In this document: piece after piece, positions 51,782 through 61,528 of the stretch
How positions within the stretch are numbered: the stretch's first letter is position 1
Layout of the letters: each line of letters starts with the position of its first letter
The notes under the pieces: model-generated
The model's input: the letters and a program-made list of their open reading frames with translations, nothing else
The model's database searches: none
What the model was told of the DNA's origin: nothing
From: UMGS1370 sp046957575
GTDB lineage: Bacteria > Bacillota > Clostridia > Lachnospirales > Lachnospiraceae
Assembly (NCBI GenBank): GCA_046957575.1
Contig: JBKUOG010000009.1
Span: 50,157 to 114,156 of the forward strand
DNA: 64,000 nt
Direction of reading: 5' to 3'
Position numbers and translations under genes: made by a program

Positions 51782-54041
51782 TCAGGAAAAAAGAAAGAGC
51801 GTATTTCTGGGGCTTTTGGCAGCAGCGGTCCTGGCGGCGGGAGTCGGGTGCCTGTTTATAAACGGCCCGCTAGGAGAGGTCTTACGCTGGAATAACAATA
51901 TACAGATGCTTGCCGAGGTTGGGGCAGTATTTGTATGGATGTTTGTCTCTTTCTGCGTGGTAAAAACGAAACGATCAGGAACTTGGATGGCACTGACGGG
52001 GATTTTTGTATTCTCCTGGTGCCATCAGGCATTTTTGCCGCTTCTGGTTTCCGGAGCTTACAGCCTGTTCCTGTTGATTCTGGGAAAAATGGGAACCAGC
52101 TTTTTAGGCGGATGGAAGGAGGGTTCTCTGTTTCATCCATCGTCCCTTATTATGGGCTCCGGTTTATGGATGATCCTGGTTTGTGTCATTTCTGCGTTTG
52201 GAACCGGAGGCATGGATCTGTGGAGAGGCCTGGCAGTTGTTCTGACCGTTGGAGAACTTTTGTGGATTTACGTTCAGAAAAAGAAGGGAAAGAACTTGTT
52301 TCATTTCCCGGTTTTAGAAGAGAAGGGACAATGGGACAAAACAGAAGGGCTGATGCTTGCCATAATCCTGACCTGCATTCTGATTCAGGCGGGACGGATG
52401 AATGTGGCCCTGGACTATGACTCTCTTCATTACGGTCTGCGTTCGCCTTATATCCTGGACAATGGCAGGGGAATCTATGAAAATCTGGGAAGCGTCAATG
52501 TGGTTTATACCTATTCCAAAGGATTGGAAGTGCTGGCGCTGCCTCTTTCCGGCCTTCCAAGCTACGGATTTGTCCTGGCATTTACCATCTGGCAGACAGT
52601 TGGGGTACTGGTTATGGGATACCGGCTGGCGGCAGCCATAGGCGGCAGGAAAAGAGGGCTGTTTGCAGCCTGTGTCATGGCTCTGACTCCTGGAATCTTA
52701 AATATGTCTGTGACGGCAAAAAGCGATATTCTGACGCTTCTGTTTCAGCTTGCAGCTATAGAAGGACTTCTTTTTATGGTTCGTTCAAAGGACAGAAAAG
52801 AGCAGGCAGGGCATCTTTTCATGGCAGCTGGCGCCTGCCTCATTAGTTTTACATTAAAGCCCACCTCCCTGGTGTTTTCGACGGCAGCGGTGGGATCCGG
52901 ACTCCTATGTTTAATGGCGATGAAAACGCCGGTTTTTAGACTTCTGGCAAAAGGAGCAGGATTTTTCCGGTTTCTCTTGGTTCCAGGAGCGGCGCTTTTG
53001 GGCCTGTGGGTCAGAACCTACCTCCTTACCGGAATGCCGTCTACCTCGGTATTTACCAGCATCTGGGAACTTTTGGGCTTTCAGGTAAGCTGGCCCTTTG
53101 CCTTTAGCTCGATTCCCAATGAAGGAATTTCCATGGGGGTACTGGGCGGTATTCTCCATCTGGCAGACCGGCTGGTCAGAATGTTTTTTGCCCCTCTGGG
53201 AGGCGACATGGCTCATGTGATTATCGCCTGGGGAACCGGACTGTTTCTGCTGTGCCTGACAGCGGCCATCTGCTGGGGCAAACAGGCGGCAAAGAAAAAG
53301 GAAACCAGACTTCTCTGGACCATTCTTTTTGTTGTCAGTACAATCAGCATTGTCAGCATTTATCTGCTGTGGCAGGTAGACGGCAATTATTTTATGCTGT
53401 GGTATTCTCTGGCTGCAGTCTGCGCGGCTGTCGCTCTTCCTGAGAACTGCGCAAAAGGCAGAAAGGAATCAGTCTGGCCGAAGTGGATAAAGGGGCTGGC
53501 TGTACTGACGGTGGTGTTTCAGATTACGGTGATGTCCCTTACAAGCTGGGCAGGAGGCGTGGGATTTACTCCCGTTTCTTTTAAGCATAAGGGCTATTAT
53601 GACCATCGGACAGAAAGTTACCAGAAGGCAGAAGCAGCCGGAAGAGGGGAAATCTGGAAATTTCTGTCTTCCAATCCGAGAAACCGGGTAATTGCGTTTG
53701 GAGAACACCCCCAGTGCCTGGATTTTGCCTGCAGTGTCCAGTCCTACTATGATACTACCGGAAGCGGAGGCAATGTGGTTCTGGTAAAGACCCTGGAAAA
53801 TTTCAAGGATTATCTTCGATATGCAAAAACAGATTATATTTATGCAGAAGCCGGACATTTAAAGGCCGGAACCAGGGAGTGGGATGTACTCCGCTATCTG
53901 GTAGAGGAAGGAAGTCTGACCGAAATCCGCTATGAAAATGGAAACATGGTGGGAAAAGTCAGTCTGGACGGAACCGGATACGGACCGGAACAGGCAGCTT
54001 TGGCTGCAGAAGAGTTTTATACAAAGATACTTCCCCAGTAG
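51774..54041 (+). CDS. Large polytopic membrane protein, GT-C-like
   Basis: 755 residues with about 14 hydrophobic segments and a C-terminal ~150-residue soluble part. An acidic loop ALDYDSLHYGLRSPYIL after the first membrane block resembles the catalytic Asp loop of GT-C lipid-phosphate-sugar-using transferases. I cannot assign a named family. It is likely to use polyprenyl-phosphate-linked sugar on the outer face of the membrane, perhaps adding side branches. The gene overlaps the GT2 before it and is followed after 27 bases by a second large membrane protein. Confidence 0.75.
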   Translation: MSNQEKRKSVFLGLLAAAVLAAGVGCLFINGPLGEVLRWNNNIQMLAEVGAVFVWMFVSFCVVKTKRSGTWMALTGIFVFSWCHQAFLPLLVSGAYSLFLLILGKMGTSFLGGWKEGSLFHPSSLIMGSGLWMILVCVISAFGTGGMDLWRGLAVVLTVGELLWIYVQKKKGKNLFHFPVLEEKGQWDKTEGLMLAIILTCILIQAGRMNVALDYDSLHYGLRSPYILDNGRGIYENLGSVNVVYTYSKGLEVLALPLSGLPSYGFVLAFTIWQTVGVLVMGYRLAAAIGGRKRGLFAACVMALTPGILNMSVTAKSDILTLLFQLAAIEGLLFMVRSKDRKEQAGHLFMAAGACLISFTLKPTSLVFSTAAVGSGLLCLMAMKTPVFRLLAKGAGFFRFLLVPGAALLGLWVRTYLLTGMPSTSVFTSIWELLGFQVSWPFAFSSIPNEGISMGVLGGILHLADRLVRMFFAPLGGDMAHVIIAWGTGLFLLCLTAAICWGKQAAKKKETRLLWTILFVVSTISIVSIYLLWQVDGNYFMLWYSLAAVCAAVALPENCAKGRKESVWPKWIKGLAVLTVVFQITVMSLTSWAGGVGFTPVSFKHKGYYDHRTESYQKAEAAGRGEIWKFLSSNPRNRVIAFGEHPQCLDFACSVQSYYDTTGSGGNVVLVKTLENFKDYLRYAKTDYIYAEAGHLKAGTREWDVLRYLVEEGSLTEIRYENGNMVGKVSLDGTGYGPEQAALAAEEFYTKILPQ

Positions 54042-54068
54042 GGAAATGAGTCAGGAAGGAAACAGATA

Positions 54069-55931
54069 ATGGAAAGAAAGCGTTCTCTGGAACAAATAAA
54101 CAAATGGAAAAATGATGTAATTGCCGTTCTTCTGTTAGGGATATTCGCTTTTTTTATCAATCGCGGAATTGAAATAAAAGGCCTTTATATGGATGATCTC
54201 TATTTGTGGTCCTGTTATGGAGAACAGTCTTTTATGGAATTTAATTTTCCCATAGGAAGCACCAGATTCCGCTTTTTGTATTACCTGATGGCCTGGCTGG
54301 AACTGGCCTTTGTAGGAAATCATGTGACCTGGTTTGTGCCAATCAATATTGTGCTCAATACCCTGGCAGCAGGCTTCGTCTACTGGTTTGGAACCAGATT
54401 GGCAAAGTGCCGGTTTACCGGATTTCTGGCAGGCATTTTGTATCTGTTGTCCCGTATGTCTTATTATCAGATCAGCCAGGTATACGGCCTTATGGAGACG
54501 GCGGCCACGATTATGGCGCTGGGAATCTTAATCTGTCTGTATCTGTTTCTAAATGAAGAAGGCAGGGACAAACAGTTTTACGCAGCTTGTATCCTGTATT
54601 TTGCAGTCTGCTTTGTTCATGAACGGTATCTGGCCCTGCTTCCGCTGATCTACCTGGCCCTGCTTCTAGTTGGAAAAAGAGAGGAAAAACCAGACTGGAA
54701 AAAGTGGCTGTCTCCATTGGTTTCCTTTGGAGCGGTTATGGCAATCCGGCGGCTGACCATTGGCTCGGTGGTTCCTGCCGGAACCGGAGGAACCCAGGTA
54801 ACGGATACCTTTTCCCTGTCAGAAGCCATTGGCTACGCCCTCAGCCAGGTGGCCTACATCTTTGGATGCAACGCAGGGCCGGAACATTTGAACGGGATGT
54901 CCTGGGCAGACTCCCCCCGCCTGGTCAAGATGCTGGTAATACTGGCAGATTTGGTATTGGTGCTGTTTGTGCTGGCATTTGTGGTGCAGATGATCCGGAA
55001 CCGGAAACAGGCGGCCGGATATTTAAAGAATACGGCGTTATTTCTAACCTTTATCGCCCTGTGTATCGGCGCTTCCAGCGTAACGGTGCGGGTGGAAATG
55101 CGGTGGATTTACGTCTCCTATACAGCCGCGCTGCTGTTTCTCTGCTGCATATCAGGAGCTTTGCGGCAGCCGGCTGGAAAGTGGGAAAAGAGGGAAAGCA
55201 GCAATCAGAGACTTTTTAGGAGAGGCGTTTATGCAGGAGGGTTTCTTTTGTATCTGGTGCTGATGTTTCCGGTGGAGTGCTTTTACCGGCAGCAGTACCC
55301 GAAGCTGTATTTCTGGCCCAACCAGCTCCGTTACAATTCCCTGGCAGAGGAAACCTATGAAAAATATGGCGATGAGATTTTCGGAAAAACCATTTACATT
55401 GTAGGAAACTCTTATGAGATGAGCGATTTTACGGCCAGGACGTTCTTTAAAGTATTTGACAAGGAGAGAAAGGCAGAGGGTACAACGGTTCAGTTTGTGG
55501 ACAGTATTTTAGAAATCGGTCAGGTAACGGATCAGATGCTGGTTTTAACGGAAGATCCGGCCCACAATGGATTCCAGGATATTACAGAGACGGTTCGTAA
55601 CTTAAAATGCCAGCGGATAGAGGGGTATTACAGCGACGGCTGGATGGATGAAACGGCCAGAATCCGTATTATGACCGGAAAAGAAGGCGTCATTCATCTG
55701 AAATTTATGTTCCCTGGCATTTTAACCGGAGGAGAGACTACCGAAATTTATATAGACGGAAATCTGGCGGCACAGATTCCGGTGACAGAAAGCGTGTATT
55801 ACCAGGACATCAAAGCAGAGCCGTATCAGATTATCGAGTTGGAATTTTGCCACAATTTCTATATGCAGGACGCCAAAGAACAGCGGGGAACAAACCGTTT
55901 GGCGGTACTGATGGAAATCAGGGCTGACTAA
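54069..55931 (+). CDS. Polytopic membrane protein, GT-C-like
   Basis: 620 residues with about 10-11 membrane segments followed by a ~180-residue soluble C-terminal domain with beta-strand character (IHLKFMFPGILTGGETTEIYI). After the first membrane helix the loop GLYMDDLYLWSCYGEQSF has the Asp pair typical of GT-C enzymes. Donor and acceptor are unknown. Ribosome binding site AGGAAACAG. Confidence 0.75.
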   Translation: MERKRSLEQINKWKNDVIAVLLLGIFAFFINRGIEIKGLYMDDLYLWSCYGEQSFMEFNFPIGSTRFRFLYYLMAWLELAFVGNHVTWFVPINIVLNTLAAGFVYWFGTRLAKCRFTGFLAGILYLLSRMSYYQISQVYGLMETAATIMALGILICLYLFLNEEGRDKQFYAACILYFAVCFVHERYLALLPLIYLALLLVGKREEKPDWKKWLSPLVSFGAVMAIRRLTIGSVVPAGTGGTQVTDTFSLSEAIGYALSQVAYIFGCNAGPEHLNGMSWADSPRLVKMLVILADLVLVLFVLAFVVQMIRNRKQAAGYLKNTALFLTFIALCIGASSVTVRVEMRWIYVSYTAALLFLCCISGALRQPAGKWEKRESSNQRLFRRGVYAGGFLLYLVLMFPVECFYRQQYPKLYFWPNQLRYNSLAEETYEKYGDEIFGKTIYIVGNSYEMSDFTARTFFKVFDKERKAEGTTVQFVDSILEIGQVTDQMLVLTEDPAHNGFQDITETVRNLKCQRIEGYYSDGWMDETARIRIMTGKEGVIHLKFMFPGILTGGETTEIYIDGNLAAQIPVTESVYYQDIKAEPYQIIELEFCHNFYMQDAKEQRGTNRLAVLMEIRAD

Positions 55932-55964
55932 TAGAGTTTTACAAATAGGAGGATTTACGATATA

Positions 55965-57413
55965 ATGAAACGGTCTTACCGATACGTGCTGTTTCCCATA
56001 GCAGGCATTCTGTTTTGCCTGTGGTATGTCTGCTCTGCCACCAGCGACGTGGTATATTCGGACTATATCCGGCTGATTAATTCCTACCTGCCGGATGTGT
56101 GGAATCCGGACAAGTTTTTTGTAGCAGATATTTTTACCAGAATCCCGGTTAATTTCCTCAGCAGAGGAATTAACGTCACATTTTTTGGATTCAGCGTCCG
56201 TTTTGACCAGATTCTTGGGATTCTGGGACTGGGACTGGCAGCCTGGGTAGTCGGATTATATGTCAGAAAAGAAAAACTGGGAATTCTTACGCTGGCCGCA
56301 GTCAGCCTGTTTATGTTCAGTTTAAATAAATGGGAAATGCTGACCAATGGAAGCGGCTGGGCTCATTTTTTGGCCTTTGCCTGTTTCTATTATTATTACC
56401 TGATTGTGGATCGGGTATGGCAGAGCAAAAAGGCTGGAATCCGGCATGGACAAAAGATCGAAAAGCCCTGGGACAGACCATTGTTAATCGTATTTCCGTT
56501 TTTGATTACGCTGGGAGTTGCAGGACAATACTGTGCGGTATACTCTGGCGTAATGATTGTCGTATATGGATATTTATGTATCTGGAGCGGACTGCTGCAA
56601 GACGATAAAAAAGCGCTGAAAGAATATGCCCTCTGGCTGCTGTGCATTCTGATTCCGTTAGGGATTTACATGGTAAGCAATGCCTGTACCGTAGAGGAAC
56701 ACGCAGGGGCTACGGAATTGACCCTGATGGAAGCGCTTAGACAGAATCCTAAATTTTTCCCTGCCTTTTTTATCAAGTCCTTTGCATCCATGTTTTTAGG
56801 CGGAGAGACCATGCAGAGCCGTCTGCACCTTTCCAATCATATGATGCTGTTTATCGGGCTGGGCGTTATGGGCGGATATCTGTTGGGATTATGGTTAAAC
56901 TTCCGATACAAAATTTATGAAAAAACCTTGTTCCCCCTGCTGCTGATTTTATCTGGCGGGTGCAGCCATGTGCTGATTCTGATTTCCCGATGGATTTTTT
57001 TAAGTCAGGAAAATTACGGAATGAGTTCCCGTTATGCAGTCCAGTTCCAGATGGGAATTATCGGAATTGTGCTGACAGCCGCCATTGCCTGGAAGCTGGA
57101 ATCAGAAAACAGAGGACAGAAACAGAAGGGAAAGAAAGGCCATTCGGCAGCAGCGGTTCTGGCGGTTTTCTTTACTGGAGTGATGCTGTGCGGCAGTATT
57201 GCCACCACTGCAGATGAGATTGTAAAAGCGCCTTACCGGAAAGAACGTTATGAGGAAAAGATAACAGCAGCATTAAATTATAAAAACTGCAGTGATCAGG
57301 AATTAGAAGATATTTTTGAATATAGAAAAGGCCCTGAGAAAATCAGAAAGGCCCTGGAGATTTTAGAGACAAATCAGTGGAATGTATACGGTCGTAAGGA
57401 GGAAAAATCGTGA
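55965..57413 (+). CDS. Polytopic membrane protein of unknown function
   Basis: 482 residues, about 10-11 membrane segments, ending in a short charged C-terminal tail. After the first helix a loop VVYSDYIRLINSYLPDVWNP contains an Asp and could be a GT-C-like active-site loop, but the match is weak. The third of three consecutive large membrane proteins. TAGGAGG precedes the ATG and it overlaps rfbF by four bases. Confidence 0.72.
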   Translation: MKRSYRYVLFPIAGILFCLWYVCSATSDVVYSDYIRLINSYLPDVWNPDKFFVADIFTRIPVNFLSRGINVTFFGFSVRFDQILGILGLGLAAWVVGLYVRKEKLGILTLAAVSLFMFSLNKWEMLTNGSGWAHFLAFACFYYYYLIVDRVWQSKKAGIRHGQKIEKPWDRPLLIVFPFLITLGVAGQYCAVYSGVMIVVYGYLCIWSGLLQDDKKALKEYALWLLCILIPLGIYMVSNACTVEEHAGATELTLMEALRQNPKFFPAFFIKSFASMFLGGETMQSRLHLSNHMMLFIGLGVMGGYLLGLWLNFRYKIYEKTLFPLLLILSGGCSHVLILISRWIFLSQENYGMSSRYAVQFQMGIIGIVLTAAIAWKLESENRGQKQKGKKGHSAAAVLAVFFTGVMLCGSIATTADEIVKAPYRKERYEEKITAALNYKNCSDQELEDIFEYRKGPEKIRKALEILETNQWNVYGRKEEKS

Positions 57414-58183
57414 AAGTTGTTTTATTAGCTGGCGGATTTGGCACCAGAATCAGCGAAGAAAGCCATTTAAAACCAAAGCCTATGATTGAAATCGGAGAAA
57501 AACCGATTTTATGGCACATTATGAAATATTATTCCCAGTTTGGATTTCACGAATTTGTAATCTGCCTGGGATATAAGCAGTATGTAGTCAAGGAGTTTTT
57601 TGCCGATTACTTCCTCCATACCTCAGACGTGACCTTTGATCTGGCAAATAACCGGATGGAAGTCCACAACAACTATTCCGAGCCCTGGAAGGTAACCCTG
57701 GTAGACACTGGTCTAAATACCATGACCGGCGGCAGAGTAAAGCGGATCCGTCCATTTGTGGGAGACGAGCCGTTTATGCTGACTTACGGAGACGGAGTGG
57801 CAGATGTAGATTTAAATGCCCTGGTTCAGTTCCATAAAAACCATGGAAAAATTGCAACCCTTACCAGCGTTAACGTAGGCCAGAAGTTTGGAGTTCTGGA
57901 TTTAAACGGAGAAGGCCAGGTTCAGGCATTCCGGGAGAAAAATGACAATGACGGCGCTTTGATTAACGGTGGATTTATGGTGCTTAATCCCGGCATTTTT
58001 GACTATTTAACAGACGATACGACCGTCCTCGAAAAAGAACCCTTAGAAAATCTGGCAAAGGATGGACAGCTGATGGCATACCATCACGAAGGATTCTGGA
58101 AATGTATGGACACCCAGAGAGACAAACAGCAGCTGGAAGCTATGTGGCAGTCCGGCAAAGCACCCTGGAAGATTTGGGAATAA
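57410..58183 (+). CDS. rfbF: Glucose-1-phosphate cytidylyltransferase
   Basis: 257 residues, standard RfbF/DdhA length. VVLLAGGFGTRISEESHLKP is the RfbF-type signature (GTR-x-SEE rather than the GTRL-x-P of RmlA), MLTYGDGVADVDLNALV holds the metal Asp, and FWKCMDTQRDKQQLE is the characteristic C-terminal motif. It makes CDP-glucose. The start is GTG at 57410 after AAGGAGGAAA. Confidence 0.94.
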   Translation: MKVVLLAGGFGTRISEESHLKPKPMIEIGEKPILWHIMKYYSQFGFHEFVICLGYKQYVVKEFFADYFLHTSDVTFDLANNRMEVHNNYSEPWKVTLVDTGLNTMTGGRVKRIRPFVGDEPFMLTYGDGVADVDLNALVQFHKNHGKIATLTSVNVGQKFGVLDLNGEGQVQAFREKNDNDGALINGGFMVLNPGIFDYLTDDTTVLEKEPLENLAKDGQLMAYHHEGFWKCMDTQRDKQQLEAMWQSGKAPWKIWE

Positions 58184-58234
58184 GCAGACTTGGGAATAAA
58201 CAGATTTGAGAAGAAGCAGATTTGGAAACAAACA
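58171..58234 (+). repeat. Four tandem 16-bp repeats spanning the rfbF stop
   Basis: Units GATTTGGGAATAAGCA (58171), GACTTGGGAATAAACA (58187), GATTTGAGAAGAAGCA (58203) and GATTTGGAAACAAACA (58219) follow head to tail with 2-4 differences between them. The first unit contains the rfbF stop (TAA). The array fills the rfbF-rfbG spacer and ends just before the rfbG ribosome binding site. Confidence 0.85.
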
Positions 58235-58245
58235 GGAGAGTGGAT

Positions 58246-59304
58246 ATGACCTTACAGGAATTAACTTCATTTTATCAGGGAAAACGGGTTCTTGTCACCG
58301 GACACACCGGTTTTAAAGGAACCTGGATGTGCAGAATTTTGGCGCTGTGCGGCGCTAAGGTGACCGGCTATGCGTTAAATCCGCCGACTGACCCGTCGAT
58401 TTATCAGATTATCGGTTTAGAGGATACCATGGATTCCCGAATCGGAGACATCCGGGATCTGGAAAAGCTTCGTCAGGTTTTTGAAGAAGTGCAGCCGGAG
58501 GTGGTATTCCATCTGGCGGCCCAGCCGATTGTACGTGATTCTTATAAAGATCCGGTTTATACCTACGAGACTAATGTAATGGGGACAGTGAATCTGTTGG
58601 AGTGCATCCGGCTGACCCAGTCGGTGCGATCTTTTGTCAACATTACTACCGATAAGGTCTATGAAAATAAGGAGTGGGAGTACGGCTACCGGGAATGCGA
58701 TCCATTAGATGGCTATGACCCTTATTCCAACAGCAAATCCTGTTCTGAACTGGTAACCCACAGCTATCAGAAGTCCTTTTTTGGAGACGGACGCTGCGCC
58801 ATTTCCACTTCCAGAGCCGGAAATGTCATCGGCGGCGGCGACTTTGCCAATGACCGGATTATTCCGGACTGCATACGGGCAGCGGCTGCAGGAAAGAAGA
58901 TTATTGTAAGAAATCCTCATTCCACCAGGCCGTACCAGCACGTGTTAGAACCTCTGGCAGTCTATCTGGAGATTGCCATGAAGCAGTATGAAGATATTCA
59001 GTTTGCGGGATATTATAATGTAGGGCCAGATGACGCAGACTGTGTGACAACCGGAAATCTGACCGATTTGTTCTGCCAGTCCTGGGGAGACGGACAGACC
59101 TGGATCGACAGGTACGACGGCGGCCCTCACGAGGCGAACTTTTTAAAATTAGACTGCTCAAAAATCAAAAAGGTGTTTGGCTGGATGCCCCGTTACCATG
59201 TAAAAGAAGCAGTGGAAAAAACCGTTGAATGGTCCAGACAGTATTTAGAAGGGCAGGATATGTTAGAGGCAACGGATCGGCAGATCCGAGAATTTTTTGG
59301 TTGA
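58246..59304 (+). CDS. rfbG: CDP-glucose 4,6-dehydratase
   Basis: 352 residues. VLVTGHTGFKGTWM is the distinctive RfbG/DdhB nucleotide loop, VFHLAAQPIVRDSYKDP and NITTDKVYENKEW follow, and DPYSNSKSCSELV contains the catalytic Tyr and Lys. It converts CDP-glucose to CDP-4-keto-6-deoxyglucose. The frame opens at 58222 within the repeat array; ATG 58246 follows AGGAGAG and fits the family. Confidence 0.94.
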   Translation: MTLQELTSFYQGKRVLVTGHTGFKGTWMCRILALCGAKVTGYALNPPTDPSIYQIIGLEDTMDSRIGDIRDLEKLRQVFEEVQPEVVFHLAAQPIVRDSYKDPVYTYETNVMGTVNLLECIRLTQSVRSFVNITTDKVYENKEWEYGYRECDPLDGYDPYSNSKSCSELVTHSYQKSFFGDGRCAISTSRAGNVIGGGDFANDRIIPDCIRAAAAGKKIIVRNPHSTRPYQHVLEPLAVYLEIAMKQYEDIQFAGYYNVGPDDADCVTTGNLTDLFCQSWGDGQTWIDRYDGGPHEANFLKLDCSKIKKVFGWMPRYHVKEAVEKTVEWSRQYLEGQDMLEATDRQIREFFG

Positions 59305-59317
59305 AAAGGAGAACGTT

Positions 59318-60661
59318 ATGTTTGAAAATATGAGCGAGCAGGAAGCCAGACAGGCGATTCTGGACATGACTGCCGAATATTGCGATACATTCCATAATCA
59401 GAAAAAACCGTTTGAAGAGGGAGACCGGATTCCTTATGCGTCCAGAGTTTACGATCACAGCGAAATGGTCAATCTGGTAGACTCTGCCCTGGAGTTCTGG
59501 CTGACTTCCGGACGGTATACAGACAAATTTGAAGCAGATTTAGCAAAGTATCTGGGAGTCCGTTACTGTTCTCTGGTCAACTCCGGATCTTCTGCCAACC
59601 TGATTGCATTTATGACCCTTACCTCGCCCCTTCTTGGAGACAGACAGGTAAAACGGGGAGACGAGATTATTACCGTAGCTGCAGGATTCCCTACTACCGT
59701 AACGCCGGCAATCCAGTACGGAGCCGTTCCGGTGTTTGTAGACGTGACCATTCCTCAGTATAACATTGACGTGACAAAGCTGGAGGAAGCCCTGTCAGAA
59801 AAGACAAAGGCCGTAATGATTGCCCACACTCTGGGAAATCCCTTTGATTTAAAAGCCGTAAAAGCATTTTGCGAGAAACACAATCTCTGGCTGGTAGAAG
59901 ATAACTGCGACGCTTTGGGAAGCCGGTATACCATAGACGGCGAGACAAAATTAACAGGAACCATTGGAGACATCGGTACGTCCAGCTTCTATCCGCCGCA
60001 CCACATGACCATGGGAGAAGGCGGAGCGGTTTATACCAGCAATCCGCTGTTAAATAAGATTATCCGATCCTTCAGAGACTGGGGGAGAGACTGTGTCTGC
60101 CCGTCTGGAAGAGACAATCTGTGCGGACACCGGTTTGACAGACAGTATGGAGAACTTCCATTGGGATATGATCACAAATATGTATATTCCCATTTTGGGT
60201 ATAACTTAAAGGCAACGGATCTCCAGGCGGCTATAGGCTGCGCCCAGTTAGAGAAGTTCCCATCCTTTGTGGAGAGAAGAAAAGCGAACTTTGCCAGATT
60301 AAAGGCAGGCCTTTTGGACTGCCAGGATAAGGTGATTTTACCGGAAGCCTGTCCGGATTCCGATCCCAGCTGGTTTGGCTTCCTGATTACCTGTAAGGAC
60401 GGTGTGGACCGGAACCAGGTGGTTCAGTATGTAGAAAATAAGGGCGTTCAGACCAGAATGCTGTTTGCAGGAAACCTGACCAAGCATCCTTGTTTTGATG
60501 ACATGAGAAAGACAAAAGAGGGTTACCGGGTAGTCGGCGATCTGGCAGTTACCGACCGGATTATGAAAGACACCTTCTGGGTTGGCGTATATCCTGGAAT
60601 GACTGACGAGATGATTGACTACATGGCAAAGACCATAAAGGAAGCATTACAGACCGCGTAA
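59318..60661 (+). CDS. rfbH: CDP-4-keto-6-deoxyglucose 3-dehydratase (E1)
   Basis: 447 residues of the aminotransferase-fold, PMP- and [2Fe-2S]-dependent RfbH/DdhC. The PLP-Lys is replaced by His in SFYPPHHMTMGEGGA, as in E1. Iron-sulfur Cys are present: one in VEDNCDALGS and three in DCVCPSGRDNLC (CxC-x7-C), the E1 pattern; the first spacing is a few residues longer than in Yersinia E1. It removes the C3 hydroxyl to give CDP-4-keto-3,6-dideoxyglucose together with a reductase (E3) that is not seen here. AAAAGGAG precedes ATG 59318. Confidence 0.93.
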   Translation: MFENMSEQEARQAILDMTAEYCDTFHNQKKPFEEGDRIPYASRVYDHSEMVNLVDSALEFWLTSGRYTDKFEADLAKYLGVRYCSLVNSGSSANLIAFMTLTSPLLGDRQVKRGDEIITVAAGFPTTVTPAIQYGAVPVFVDVTIPQYNIDVTKLEEALSEKTKAVMIAHTLGNPFDLKAVKAFCEKHNLWLVEDNCDALGSRYTIDGETKLTGTIGDIGTSSFYPPHHMTMGEGGAVYTSNPLLNKIIRSFRDWGRDCVCPSGRDNLCGHRFDRQYGELPLGYDHKYVYSHFGYNLKATDLQAAIGCAQLEKFPSFVERRKANFARLKAGLLDCQDKVILPEACPDSDPSWFGFLITCKDGVDRNQVVQYVENKGVQTRMLFAGNLTKHPCFDDMRKTKEGYRVVGDLAVTDRIMKDTFWVGVYPGMTDEMIDYMAKTIKEALQTA

Positions 60662-60679
60662 ATGTCAGGAGGAAATAAG

Positions 60680-61528
60680 ATGGATCTGACCAGAGTACAC
60701 CAGGCGAATCTGGCAATATTAAAGGAAATCGACCGAATCTGCCGGGAGGAAGGGATTCAGTATATGCTGGATGCCGGAACTCTGATAGGAGCAGTCCGCC
60801 ACAAAGGATTTATTCCCTGGGACGACGACGCAGACGTGGCGTTTACCAGAGATAATTATACAAAATTCATCCGGGCAGCGAAGAAAAAACTTCCTGCCGG
60901 CATGACTCTTTTAGAGCCGAAAGATTTACGGAACGGAACTGCATTTTACGATTTTACTGCCCGTATCTGCTATGACAACAGCAGCACCCATGAGGACAGC
61001 GGGGAAATGCAGTTTTATGAAGGAAAATTAAATCATTTGTGGGTGGATCTGTTTACCATTGACGAACTGCCGGAAAATAAGATATCAGCTGCTTTTACAA
61101 AATTGCTGCACACTGGCATTTACGGACTGGCCATGGGACACCGGTATCATCTGGATTTTAGCAAGTACAGCCTGGCCAACAAGATTTTTGTCGGCGGCCT
61201 GTCTGCAGTGGGAAAACTGATTCCCATGAAATGGATCCGCCGGATGCAGTTTTGCGCGGCAGTCAAAGACAAAAAAGGCACCAGCAGTTTGTGCTACTAC
61301 AGCAATTACCAGCCGGATTACCTGTATGTGACCCTGAAAAAAGAGTGGTGCAGCCAGACGGTGGATATGGAATTTGAAGGGGAAATGCTGATGGTTCCCG
61401 CAGGCTGGGATCAGGTGCTGACCTGTGTTTACGGAGACTATATGACGCCGCCGCCTAAGGAAAAACAGGTTCCGGCGCATTCTGATATGGAGATAGAGGT
61501 ATTTGATGATACCAGGGTCAAGAGGTAG
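60680..61528 (+). CDS. LicD-family phosphotransferase
   Basis: 282 residues. YMLDAGTLIGAVRHKGFIPW followed by DDDADV is the LicD signature, nearly identical to that at 16537-17379. It probably transfers a phosphorylated substituent from a CDP- or other nucleotide-linked donor onto the polymer. An upstream ATG at 60662 lies before the AGGAGG; the ATG at 60680 is correctly spaced. Eighteen bases after rfbH, so cotranscribed. Confidence 0.85.
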   Translation: MDLTRVHQANLAILKEIDRICREEGIQYMLDAGTLIGAVRHKGFIPWDDDADVAFTRDNYTKFIRAAKKKLPAGMTLLEPKDLRNGTAFYDFTARICYDNSSTHEDSGEMQFYEGKLNHLWVDLFTIDELPENKISAAFTKLLHTGIYGLAMGHRYHLDFSKYSLANKIFVGGLSAVGKLIPMKWIRRMQFCAAVKDKKGTSSLCYYSNYQPDYLYVTLKKEWCSQTVDMEFEGEMLMVPAGWDQVLTCVYGDYMTPPPKEKQVPAHSDMEIEVFDDTRVKR

